From Acidobacteriota bacterium (GTDB lineage: Bacteria > Acidobacteriota > Vicinamibacteria > Vicinamibacterales > UBA8438), in NCBI GenBank assembly GCA_002726085.1, contig PBRZ01000119.1, positions 29,478 through 68,892 of the forward strand: 39,415 nt of DNA, given 5' to 3'. A program made the translations under genes and the position numbers. Below the pieces are notes generated by a model. That model was not told the DNA's origin and searched no databases. It worked only from the letters and a program-made list of their open reading frames with translations. This document shows positions 25,529 to 33,003 of the stretch, in pieces. The first letter of the stretch is position 1, and each line of letters opens with the position of its first letter.

Positions 25529-26044
25529 ATGACAGCCAGACCGCCCGGCGAGACGATCCTGCTCGCCGAGGACGATCCGCCGCTGCGACGTCTCATCCGA
25601 CGGGCACTCGAAGGTCGGCGGTACCAGTTGCTGGAAGCCTGCAATGGCCAGGAGGCGCTCGCCCTTGCTGCAAACCATCCTGGTCCGATCGACCTGTTGG
25701 TTGCCGATGTCGTGATGCCGGTTATGGACGGGTTCACGCTGGCCGAGCAGCTCGTCGAGACGCACCCGGAGACCCGTGTGCTCTTCCTGACGGGCTACAC
25801 GGACCGGTCGGATTCGGTCCGTCTCGGACTCAAGGACGGGGGACAGCCATTCCTGCTCAAGCCTTTCACCGTCGACCGTCTGCTCCGGATGATTCGTGAC
25901 CAACTGGACGCGTGCCGGTTCGCCCCAACCTGCCGGTGTTGCGTCTCCACTCGACAGGTAACGGCCGCCGCCGATCGTCCGCGGCGCTGCCCCATCCGGG
26001 CGCGGGTGGCGCACACGTTCGCGACGCGCGCTCGCAGCGGATAG
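25529..26044 (+). CDS. Single-domain response regulator with Cys-rich tail
   Basis: The 171-residue protein has a receiver domain at 7-125: acidic pair ETILLAEDDPP, phosphoacceptor Asp60 (LLVADVVMP), Thr/Tyr switch in LFLTGYTD and Lys111 (FLLKPF). The rest (about 126-171) is a basic tail with CRFAPTCRCC, unlike known output domains, and may be read-through or a frameshift product. The receiver resembles the C-terminal receivers of hybrid kinases like the one at 2-1474. GGAGGAG is 2-7 bases before the ATG. Confidence 0.83.
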   Translation: MTARPPGETILLAEDDPPLRRLIRRALEGRRYQLLEACNGQEALALAANHPGPIDLLVADVVMPVMDGFTLAEQLVETHPETRVLFLTGYTDRSDSVRLGLKDGGQPFLLKPFTVDRLLRMIRDQLDACRFAPTCRCCVSTRQVTAAADRPRRCPIRARVAHTFATRARSG

Positions 26045-26085
26045 GTCCGCCGGATTGTGCACCCGAGTATTGAGCTGAGGCAGTG

Positions 26086-26499
26086 TCACTTACGACGGCT
26101 CGAGGCCGAGGTGCTCAACTGGAGGGCATGCAACACGCGCGAGAGCCGCTCGGCGGTCCGGACTGGTTCGAGCGGTTTGATCAGGTAGTCGGCGATCCCC
26201 AGCGCCAGTGCCTTCCGCACAAACGCCGGTTCACCCTCGGCCGTCACCATGATGACCGGCAGGGCCTTGTGGAGGGCGGAATTTCGGATAACTTCGAGCG
26301 TATCGAGCCCACCCATGAACGGCATGTTCATGTCGAGCACCAGCATCGAATACCGCCCCTCATTCAGCCGCGCCAGGGCCTCCACGCCGTTGTCCACCTC
26401 GGTGATTGAGCACTCGCAGTCGCGCAGCAAGAGCTGCCCAAGCAAGGACCGGGTGGTCGGGTCATCGTCCGCGATGAGCACTTTCGTGACATTGTTCAT
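26086..26499 (-). CDS. CheY-like response regulator
   Basis: The 137-residue protein is a single receiver: KVLIADDDPTTRSLLGQLL, phosphoacceptor Asp56 (LVLDMNMPFMGG), PVIMVTAEGE and Lys108 (YLIKPLEP). It has no output domain. The short tail STSASSRRK is non-conserved. The ATG at 26499 is chosen since it directly precedes the first strand; the ribosome site is weak and a longer start is possible. It is convergent with the receiver gene at 25529 and divergent from the VWA protein. A kinase partner is not adjacent. Confidence 0.88.
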   Translation of the reverse strand: MNNVTKVLIADDDPTTRSLLGQLLLRDCECSITEVDNGVEALARLNEGRYSMLVLDMNMPFMGGLDTLEVIRNSALHKALPVIMVTAEGEPAFVRKALALGIADYLIKPLEPVRTAERLSRVLHALQLSTSASSRRK

Positions 26500-26673
26500 G
26501 CGAGACACCAGGAGGCGGACCGCACCTGCCATGCCGGCCCGCTCCCGAACAGGTAATCGGCACGCGGACTCCACATCGTGAATGAGGCGCCGGGCCGGCA
26601 GCCTCGAACCCGATCCGGACGAACCGTGACGGCCGGTTGGTCGTCTGAGCAGTAGAGAGGAGACTGTCACGAC

Positions 26674-27582
26674 ATGTCGACCGACCGCATCAGCTTGCAT
26701 CTGTCCCTTCCGCTTCTGTCGCTCTGTGTGGGGCTTGCCGGGGCGCCATCCGCATACGGCCAAAGTACGGGGCAGCTCTTCGCGAGCGTCACCGATCAGG
26801 CTGGAGACGCGGTTATCGGGTTGACGGCAGACAGCTTCCAGGTCGAGGAAGATGGCGTCGCGATGACCCTGGTGACGGCAGACCCAGGCACGACCCCGAT
26901 GAAGGTGGCTCTCCTGGTCGACAATAGCGAGCCGATCGCCTCCTCCAACGGCCTCAGCTCGCTACGCAACGGCGTCGCCGCGTTTCTCGACGAGCTCCCG
27001 CCGCAACACGAGGTCGGTCTCTTCCCCATCGCAGGCAGCGTGATGCGCGTGGTGGACTTCACGACGGACCGGGCCGACCTGCTACACGAGGCCGACGGTC
27101 TCGGCAACGGCCGCGGTGGCGCGAAGATGGTCGAAGGAGTGATGGAAACGTGGGACCGCCGGTTCGAGGACGGCGACGTCTGGCCGGTCATGGTGTTGGT
27201 TCTCACCGATGGCCCCGAGAGCAGCCGGAACGTGAACCCGGACGAGTTCAACGAATTCGTCATCCGCCTGATCAACCGCGGGGCGATGATTCATGCCGTG
27301 CTGCTGGAAACGCGAGGCGGCGGTTTGCAGACCCAACTCGCGGCGAACTTGTCCAAGAACACCGGCGGGCTGCTCCGGACGCTCAACTCCCCGACGGGGC
27401 TGCCCGATGCGCTGCGGCAGCTGGCCACCCGAATGGGATCGCATTTCGACGACATGTCGACACGATATCGTCTGGTGTTCGAACGACCCGGCAAGACGCC
27501 GGGCACCCGGATGAGCGCCGGCATTGTGGGACCGAGCTGCAAGCTCCAGCTTTTCACAGACCGCCGGATGCCGTCGCCGTGA
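26674..27582 (+). CDS. Secreted VWFA-related protein (acidobacterial type)
   Basis: The 302-residue protein has a signal peptide ending PSAYGQS, then the LFASVTDQAGDAVIGLTADSF segment with EEDGV that precedes the VWA domain in acidobacterial VWFA-related proteins. The VWA domain runs from about 76 (MKVALLVDNS, Asp83) to about 235. The metal site DxSxS is incomplete, reading DNSEP. The C-terminal tail STRYRLVFERPGKTPG matches the family. The role of the family is unknown; protein binding outside the cell is likely. GAGGAG is 11 bases upstream of the ATG. Confidence 0.87.
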   Translation: MSTDRISLHLSLPLLSLCVGLAGAPSAYGQSTGQLFASVTDQAGDAVIGLTADSFQVEEDGVAMTLVTADPGTTPMKVALLVDNSEPIASSNGLSSLRNGVAAFLDELPPQHEVGLFPIAGSVMRVVDFTTDRADLLHEADGLGNGRGGAKMVEGVMETWDRRFEDGDVWPVMVLVLTDGPESSRNVNPDEFNEFVIRLINRGAMIHAVLLETRGGGLQTQLAANLSKNTGGLLRTLNSPTGLPDALRQLATRMGSHFDDMSTRYRLVFERPGKTPGTRMSAGIVGPSCKLQLFTDRRMPSP

Positions 27583-27839
27583 TCGAGACCAGGCGTGGCC
27601 ATTGCACCACAGACCGTGTCACTGCCAGGTAGGAAACGACCCAGCCGGCTCTCAGTGTGGCGGTGCGCGATTGGAGGGCAACCGCGGCTGTGGGGCCACC
27701 GGCCGGGTCCCAGTTGGCCCCAACTATATAGGACGGCATGCGGACCCAAAGTGTTCACCAGCGACCGAGGTGGTCCAATACGCTTCCTTGGGGCAGAATG
27801 GGTCATCGGCAGGCTAGGTGATCTCGAAAGGAAGTGCTC

Positions 27840-29177
27840 ATGAGAAAGCGGGCAGGGGTGCTGGTGATCGGGCTGATCGCCCTCGGCGCCGTCGTCCACG
27901 CCGAAGATTGGCCACACTGGCGGGGCCCGGACGGTCGGCGGATCTCGAATGAGCGCGACCTGCCGACGACCTGGAGCCGAGACACCGGTGTGGCCTGGCG
28001 GACGTCGCTCCGCGGTCTCGGAGTGTCGTCGCCGATCGTGGCCGGCGACCTGGTCTTCCTGACCTCACAGATCGGGCGTGGCCCGTTGCGTCCGGGTTCC
28101 CACCCGACGCTCGCGCGAGACGGCGCGGAGTCGCCCGACGACGAGCGGCCGCTTGGCGGCCGGCGTGTGGACGGCGATGGCGGCGACGGGGTCGTCTTTC
28201 TCGTCAGCGCGTTCGACCGTGCGGACGGCCGCCTCGTCTGGGACTACGAGATGCCGGCCGAGGGCGACCTGCCGCAGGCGCACCAGAAGCACAACATGGC
28301 CAGCCCGAGTGCCGTCTCCGACGGTGAGCGGGTGTATGCCTGGTTCGCCACCGGGCAGCTCGTCGCGCTCGACGTGCAGGGTGAGCCTGTCTGGCAACGG
28401 CATCTCGGGCGCGACTACGGCCCGTTCGAGATCGTCTGGGGCCACTCGAGCTCGCCCGTGCTCCACGAGGACCTGATCATCCTCCAGTGCGATCACGAGA
28501 CCGGCGCCTATCTACTCGCGCTCGACCGACGGACGGGTGCGGAGCGCTGGAAGGCCGACCGCGGTCCGGCGCTGCGGTCCTACAGCACGCCGCTCGTCGT
28601 AGCCGGACCGGAGAGGTCCGAGCTGGTCGTCAACTCCTATGCGGGTCTCGACGGCTACGACCCATCGACCGGCGAATGGCTTTGGCACGCCGACGGGCAC
28701 AACGAGTATCCCGTCGCGGCGGCTACCTACGATGACGACGGCATGGTCTACACGAGTCGCGGACATCGGGCCGGCCCGTACATGGCGCTCAGGTTGGGCG
28801 GAAGAGGCGTCGTGGATGAGAGTCACGTCGCGTGGCGGGTGCCGACCGGCGCGCCGTATATTTCGTCGCTCCTCTATTACGAGAGCTTGGTCTACATGGC
28901 CAATGGCAACGGCATCGTGACTGCCGTCGATGCCGAGACCGGTCGCCGCGTCTGGCAAGATCGCGTCGGCGGCATCTTCTCGGCGTCACCGGCGGCGGGT
29001 GACGGGAAGGTGTATCTCTTCAGCGAGACCGGTGAGACCGTCGTGCTCCAGGCGGGGCGCGAGCTAGAAATTCTGCAGCGGAACGATTTGGGAGAGCGGG
29101 TGGTCTCGTCGCCGGCAGTCTCCGACGGCCGCCTCTTTATCCGGACCGACGAAGCCCTGATTGCAGTAGGACCATAG
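27840..29177 (+). CDS. PQQ-like beta-propeller protein, secreted
   Basis: The 445-residue protein has a signal peptide (GVLVIGLIALGAVVHAE) followed by DWPHWRGPDGRR, the same opening as the protein at 3271-4674. Blade motifs include GRLVWDYEM, GAERWKADRG and GRRVWQDRVGG. As in its relative, a true PQQ active site is not evident. The ATG at 27840 has AAGGAAG 6 bases upstream. About 257 bases without a supported gene precede it. The next gene, a CAP-domain protein, starts 80 bases later. Confidence 0.87.
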   Translation: MRKRAGVLVIGLIALGAVVHAEDWPHWRGPDGRRISNERDLPTTWSRDTGVAWRTSLRGLGVSSPIVAGDLVFLTSQIGRGPLRPGSHPTLARDGAESPDDERPLGGRRVDGDGGDGVVFLVSAFDRADGRLVWDYEMPAEGDLPQAHQKHNMASPSAVSDGERVYAWFATGQLVALDVQGEPVWQRHLGRDYGPFEIVWGHSSSPVLHEDLIILQCDHETGAYLLALDRRTGAERWKADRGPALRSYSTPLVVAGPERSELVVNSYAGLDGYDPSTGEWLWHADGHNEYPVAAATYDDDGMVYTSRGHRAGPYMALRLGGRGVVDESHVAWRVPTGAPYISSLLYYESLVYMANGNGIVTAVDAETGRRVWQDRVGGIFSASPAAGDGKVYLFSETGETVVLQAGRELEILQRNDLGERVVSSPAVSDGRLFIRTDEALIAVGP

Positions 29178-29257
29178 ACCCGGCTTGGTCGGCTCTTGCA
29201 CACCGACCTATCACGTCGGTGGTCAGGCCCTTCGTCCGGAGGCTGGAGACGGACACC

Positions 29258-29887
29258 ATGAGACAACCGGTTCTGTTCGTCGCTGCCACCCTGCTTCTCA
29301 CCGGTCCCGCCACGATCTCCACTCAGGAGACCGAATCGCAGGTCGGCATGACCGCGGCTCACAACCGGGTTCGGACCAACATCAACTCGGGTCTGCCCCC
29401 GACCACGGGCGAACCGGTGCAGCCGTTGCCGGACATGCCGCTCGCCCCCATGATGTGGGCCGACGACCTGGCCGCTGGGTCTCAGGCCTACCTCAACACC
29501 TGCACGGCCGGGCATGACCCGAATCGGCCCGCGCGACAGGGCGAGAACATCGCGTCCCGCGCATCGAGCGTCGCGTTGTCACCGGTGGATCCGTGGTTCG
29601 CGGTCCACGGTTGGGCAGGCGAGGCCAGCAAGTACGACCACGCCACAAATGTCTCTACCGGTGGCTTCGCCGCAACCGGCCACTATACCCAGTTGGTCTG
29701 GAACACCACCGTGGAGGTCGGGTGTGGCTTCGTGGACCAGAATGAGTGCCCGAACATGTTTCCAGGCTTTCCATTCCAGCAGCGATACCTCTGCCGATAT
29801 CGTCCTGGCGGCAATGTCCGTGTGTCGACGACGCGCCCCTACTGTTCGCCGGGCATGGCGACGGGGTGCCAGATTCGAGCTCCCTGA
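29258..29887 (+). CDS. Secreted CAP-domain (SCP/PR-1-like) protein
   Basis: The 209-residue protein has a signal peptide (VLFVAATLLLTGPATIS) and one CAP domain. It shows AAHNRVR with the family His, GENIAS, the signature GHYTQLVWNTTVEVGCGF with the second His, and a Cys-rich end (NECPNMFPGF, RYLCRYRPGGN). The CAP cavity Glu/His set looks intact. Eukaryotic-like CAP proteins of this length occur in bacteria; their role is unclear and may include lipid binding or proteolysis. The start has GGAG 10 bases upstream. Confidence 0.9.
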   Translation: MRQPVLFVAATLLLTGPATISTQETESQVGMTAAHNRVRTNINSGLPPTTGEPVQPLPDMPLAPMMWADDLAAGSQAYLNTCTAGHDPNRPARQGENIASRASSVALSPVDPWFAVHGWAGEASKYDHATNVSTGGFAATGHYTQLVWNTTVEVGCGFVDQNECPNMFPGFPFQQRYLCRYRPGGNVRVSTTRPYCSPGMATGCQIRAP

Positions 29888-29947
29888 CGGCCGTCGGTCC
29901 CAATCGCGCCTCGCCGCCAGGAAGTGACGATGGAGCGGGACGTAACT

Positions 29948-29964
29948 TAGAAGTTCCACTTCTA
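29948..29964. promoter_or_regulatory. Perfect 7-base inverted repeat next to a -10-like hexamer
   Basis: TAGAAGT-TCC-ACTTCTA lies between the CAP and zinc-ribbon genes. Its right arm runs into TACAAT (29963-29968), and GTAACTT flanks it on both sides (29942, 29970). It could be an operator for the zinc-ribbon genes; no good -35 hexamer is seen. Confidence 0.35.
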
Positions 29965-30085
29965 CAATGTAACTTCCAGGGTCGTCACGAAACGCCTACT
30001 GTTCAGTGGGCTACCGCCGGCTTTCCGCAAGCTGTTCGTTTTTTCCGCCTCCAGCGTTAGACTCTCAGTGACTGCGGAGGCAAGC

Positions 30086-30466
30086 GTGAAGATCTGCCCA
30101 TTCTGCGCGGAGGAGATTCAGGACTCGGCGACCGCCTGCAAGCACTGCGGAAGCGAACTGACAACGACCGAGGCGTCCCAGCTGGCGGCACAGGGGACGG
30201 TCGCTGTTTCATCTGGGCAGCCCCGGAAGGGTCTGGCGATTGCGTCTCTCGCCCTCGGTCTCCTCAACATACCCACGTTGGGTCTATACGGGTTCGGTGC
30301 CATAGGTGGACTGGTCCTCGGCATCATTGCGGTGTTCCGAGCGGACAACCGGCCGGAGGAGTACGGCGGCAAGGGTATGGCGATCGCCGGAATTGTCCTG
30401 AGCGTCTTCTCCATTGTCCTCATTCCAATTCTGAGCTTCTTCGGGGCATGGCCGCGTCGGGGTTGA
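30086..30466 (+). CDS. Zinc-ribbon protein with DUF4190-like membrane domain
   Basis: The 126-residue protein starts with a zinc ribbon (CPFCAEEIQDSATACKHCG), then a linker, then two membrane segments (GLAIASLALGLLNIPTLGLYG and GMAIAGIVLSVFSIVLIPILS) around GGLVLGIIAVFRADNR, like DUF4190. The GTG at 30086 is favoured by GGAGG 5 bases upstream over the GTG at 30068. Related zinc ribbons are in the next two genes, so local duplication is likely. The function is unknown. Confidence 0.8.
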   Translation: MKICPFCAEEIQDSATACKHCGSELTTTEASQLAAQGTVAVSSGQPRKGLAIASLALGLLNIPTLGLYGFGAIGGLVLGIIAVFRADNRPEEYGGKGMAIAGIVLSVFSIVLIPILSFFGAWPRRG

Positions 30467-30655
30467 CGGAGACGGGCCAGAGTGGGAACGAAGCAGCAGC
30501 GATCGGCTTTCTCCTCCTTCCTCCCAGCCGCAGCCGAAGATGGATCTGCCATCAGGACTGATCGGGTTTGCGATGCTTCGTAGACAGATTCCCATGTAGT
30601 CCAAGCAGGACGCCGAGGACCAATTCCGGCACTGCCGTCAAGTGGAGACGACCTT

Positions 30656-31054
30656 ATGAAGACTTGCCCATTCTGCGCGGGGACAAACCAAGAATCGGAG
30701 CTCATCTGCAGGCATTGCGGGATGGATTTCCCTGTCACGCCCGACGTCCAACCGGTGTCGGAGACAGTTGAGACACCATCTGAAGGGTCCACAAGCACTG
30801 CGCCGCAGCCAACGACTGAGGCCAAGAAGGCCGACGCGGCTGACGGTGCAGAGGGTCGCTCGGGATGCTTCGGCGCTCTGGCGGCGCTACTCCTTCTGTC
30901 TATCCTGTTCGTCTGGTCGATGGACCGCACACCCGAGCCGCCCAGCGGCGAAGCGGTCTACACCCCTGCCTCACCCCCGGCAGTTCAATCGACCACGCCA
31001 GGCTCGAGCTCAGTTGGTGCCATGGAGGCCGTGGCAATCGTGTTCGGACAATGA
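30656..31054 (+). CDS. Zinc-ribbon protein with one membrane segment
   Basis: The 132-residue protein has an N-terminal zinc ribbon (CPFCAGTNQESELICRHCG), a Ser/Thr/Pro-rich linker, one membrane segment (ALAALLLLSILFVWSM, about 82-98) and a Pro/Ser-rich outer tail. The function is unknown. Its stop overlaps the start of the next zinc-ribbon gene by ATGA. Confidence 0.75.
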   Translation: MKTCPFCAGTNQESELICRHCGMDFPVTPDVQPVSETVETPSEGSTSTAPQPTTEAKKADAADGAEGRSGCFGALAALLLLSILFVWSMDRTPEPPSGEAVYTPASPPAVQSTTPGSSSVGAMEAVAIVFGQ

Positions 31055-31416
31055 AGAGCTGCCCGTTTTGCGCCGAGGAGATCCAGGACGAGGTGACTCA
31101 ATGCCGGTATTGTCTGGCAAGACTCGAGCGAGCCGACGGTCTACCGCCCTGCACGAAATGCGGTAACCCGAACGTTCGGATGATCGGTCCCGGCTTGATG
31201 GGCTTTGTGTCACTTTTTACCGCAGGGTGCATGGTCTGGATTCCGGTCATCGGCTGGATCACCGCCCCGTTCTTTCTGCTTGCGGCTGTCGTGTTCTGGT
31301 TCTGGGCGCTGAGTCCCTCGGGCATGGCGACATTCCAATGCCAGGCGTGCAAACAGTGGTTCACCGCGCCGAAGAATCAACTCGGGGGCACATCTGAAGA
31401 CGAGAAGGTGGGTTAG
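31051..31416 (+). CDS. Two-ended zinc-ribbon membrane protein
   Basis: The 121-residue protein has an N-terminal zinc ribbon (CPFCAEEIQDEVTQCRYC), a second site split around the membrane part (CTKCGN near residue 34 and CQACKQWF near 105) and two membrane segments (LMGFVSLFTAGCMVWIPVIG, APFFLLAAVVFWFWAL). The first 20 residues are nearly those of the protein at 30086. It is coupled to the preceding gene by a 4-base overlap. Confidence 0.78.
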   Translation: MKSCPFCAEEIQDEVTQCRYCLARLERADGLPPCTKCGNPNVRMIGPGLMGFVSLFTAGCMVWIPVIGWITAPFFLLAAVVFWFWALSPSGMATFQCQACKQWFTAPKNQLGGTSEDEKVG

Positions 31417-31424
31417 GGAAGGCG

Positions 31425-31487
31425 TTGCAGAAGCCGAAGCCCCGCCGTTTCTGCGCGGAGGAAATCCAAGAGGGAGCGGTCTCCTAG
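31425..31487 (+). pseudogene. Decayed fourth zinc-ribbon copy
   Basis: The frame encodes RRFCAEEIQEGAVS and then stops, matching the start CPFCAEEIQD of the neighbours. The first Cys is lost and the second CxxC is missing. It follows the intact copy by 9 bases and runs into the convergent 54-residue gene. Confidence 0.6.
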
Positions 31488-31648
31488 CGCTTCTCGGATT
31501 CACGGTAGGCGTTATAGAGCGCGAGGATTCCACCGGCCGCCGCTCCCACAAAGCCGCCGTACGGGAACCCCAACGATACCCCGACGTAATTGCCGACGAT
31601 TCCCCCGACCATGATGGCGATGGCCGTGAGGACGAAATTGCTGGTCAT
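31484..31648 (-). CDS. 54-residue Gly-rich membrane protein
   Basis: The short frame encodes TSNFVLTAIAIMVGGIVGNY, then GVSLGFPYGGFVGAAAGGIL and the charged end NAYRESEKR. It has two hydrophobic segments with glycine-zipper spacing. The ATG at 31648 has a strong AAGGAGG 5 bases upstream. It overlaps the preceding frame by 4 bases (ATGA). The function is unknown. Confidence 0.6.
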   Translation of the reverse strand: MTSNFVLTAIAIMVGGIVGNYVGVSLGFPYGGFVGAAAGGILALYNAYRESEKR

Positions 31649-31848
31649 GAGTCCTCCTTCTTTCCAGACAGCTCGATCCTAGCCCATGACGGACGGGACG
31701 GTTGGACGGAACTGGCAGCCATCTCGTAGGCCAGCGCCACCGGTCCGAAGAAGATCAGGATGATCGGCCAGAGGTTGACACCGTTCGCATCCCCTGGGCT
31801 TGGTCCGGACTCAATCCGCGCCCAGCCCGGCCACGGTGGCCTGGGCAT
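31645..31848 (-). CDS. Possible small membrane protein (67 residues)
   Basis: The frame has one hydrophobic segment, WPIILIFFGPVALAYEMAA, in the middle. The motif WARIE occurs near both ends, which hints at an internal duplication. No ribosome site precedes the ATG. The case for coding is the ATGA overlap with the next gene, whose ribosome site lies in its end. It may be non-coding. Confidence 0.38.
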   Translation of the reverse strand: MPRPPWPGWARIESGPSPGDANGVNLWPIILIFFGPVALAYEMAASSVQPSRPSWARIELSGKKEDS

Positions 31849-31954
31849 CGTCTAAACGAGGGGACCCATGTCTTAGCTCCGGCACTTGGGTGGCTTCGGC
31901 ATACGGGCATCGTCGTCCCCCGGTAGGACAGGACAATTCTTGGAAGGCAGTGGC

Positions 31955-32527
31955 ATGAGGATTCAACTGGCACGCACCGTTCTTGCCGCCGTCCTGTTCG
32001 GCATCAGCGCGCTCGTTCCCATTGCGCGCCTTCAGGCGCAACAACCGCCCGACGAATTGCGTTTACTGGCTGAGCAAGGGGACGCTGACGCGCAGTTCAA
32101 CCTCGCGGTCCTCTATGGCAGCGGGCAGGGTGTTCCACAGGACTGGGTCGAGGCGGCTCGCTGGCTGCGCTTGGCGGCCGACCAAGGACATGCGCCGGGG
32201 CAGAGCGCCCTGGGGCTCGTGTACCGGGAAGGGTTGGGTGTCCTCCAGGACCATGCCGAGGCTGTCCGGTGGTTGCACCGTGGGGCCAATCAGGGGGACG
32301 CGAGCGGGCAGTTCCTCCTGGCGAGCATGTATGCGAACGGCCAGGGTGTCCTGCAGGATAACGTGGAGGCGTTCATGTGGCTCAGTCTCGCCGCCGCGCA
32401 GTCCTCCGGCGAGAATCGCGAAACCTACGAGAGGTCCAGAGATACGGTTGCCGGGCGCATGACCGCTGAACAGATCGCTCAAGCCCAACTCCGAACGCGG
32501 CAGTGGACGCCGACGCCGGAGCCCTGA
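31955..32527 (+). CDS. Secreted Sel1-repeat protein
   Basis: The 190-residue protein has a signal peptide ending IARLQAQQ and three Sel1-like repeats of 36 residues: AQFNLAVLYGSGQGVPQD, GQSALGLVYREGLGVLQD and GQFLLASMYANGQGVLQD. The last helix (AFMWLSLAAAQ) and a cap follow. Sel1 proteins are scaffolds for protein contacts, often in envelope stress or secretion. GGAAGG is 7 bases before the ATG. Confidence 0.9.
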   Translation: MRIQLARTVLAAVLFGISALVPIARLQAQQPPDELRLLAEQGDADAQFNLAVLYGSGQGVPQDWVEAARWLRLAADQGHAPGQSALGLVYREGLGVLQDHAEAVRWLHRGANQGDASGQFLLASMYANGQGVLQDNVEAFMWLSLAAAQSSGENRETYERSRDTVAGRMTAEQIAQAQLRTRQWTPTPEP

Positions 32528-33003
32528 GCACCGTACCGCCCCGGTGAGCTGGCCTTTGGGGCCAGGGCGCCTTGCCCGGCCAACTTGACACCGAAAGCCG
32601 TTAAGCACGACAGAGCATTTCAGCCGGCGCGCGTGCGCCTCTTGGGGGCATTTCCAAGCAGGGTGGGGCGGAGCCGGGTTCCGTTTCGGCATACAATGCT
32701 TTGACCCTCCGCTTCATCAGTTTATGGCTCTCAGTCCCGGTACTCGTCACGGGCATGGTCAAGTCGCCGCCGTCATCGGTGACGGTAGGATGGGCCACCT
32801 AGCGCAGGCGACTGAGACGCCGTTGGGTTGCGAAGTCGCGTCCAGTCGGCAGCCGTGAGGCATGAAGAGTTTCAGGCACGCGGTGCCTCGTTTCTGGCCC
32901 CGCCCGGACCCGGCAGCGAGGCCATCTCGTTGGCCGCCTCTCCGGTTGCGGCCAACGCTTGCTGCCCAGAGGCGAGTGAAGACCCCATCGCGGCTGGTTC
33001 TCC
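32528..33003. other. 476-base intergenic stretch between convergent genes
   Basis: No gene is supported. CTGGCC (32549-32554) pairs with GGCCAG (32560-32565) as a 6-base hairpin 22 bases after the Sel1 stop, a possible terminator without a T run. A minus-strand frame at 32601-32798 has no ribosome site and no recognised family. No repeat shared with other regions was found. Confidence 0.5.

Noticed and set aside
26086-26763. 225-residue version of the CheY-like protein
   Set aside because: The extra N-terminal residues are non-conserved and would run through the promoter region of the divergent VWA gene.
32601-32798. 65-codon minus-strand frame
   Set aside because: GTG start without ribosome site, no recognised family, and placed between convergent genes.
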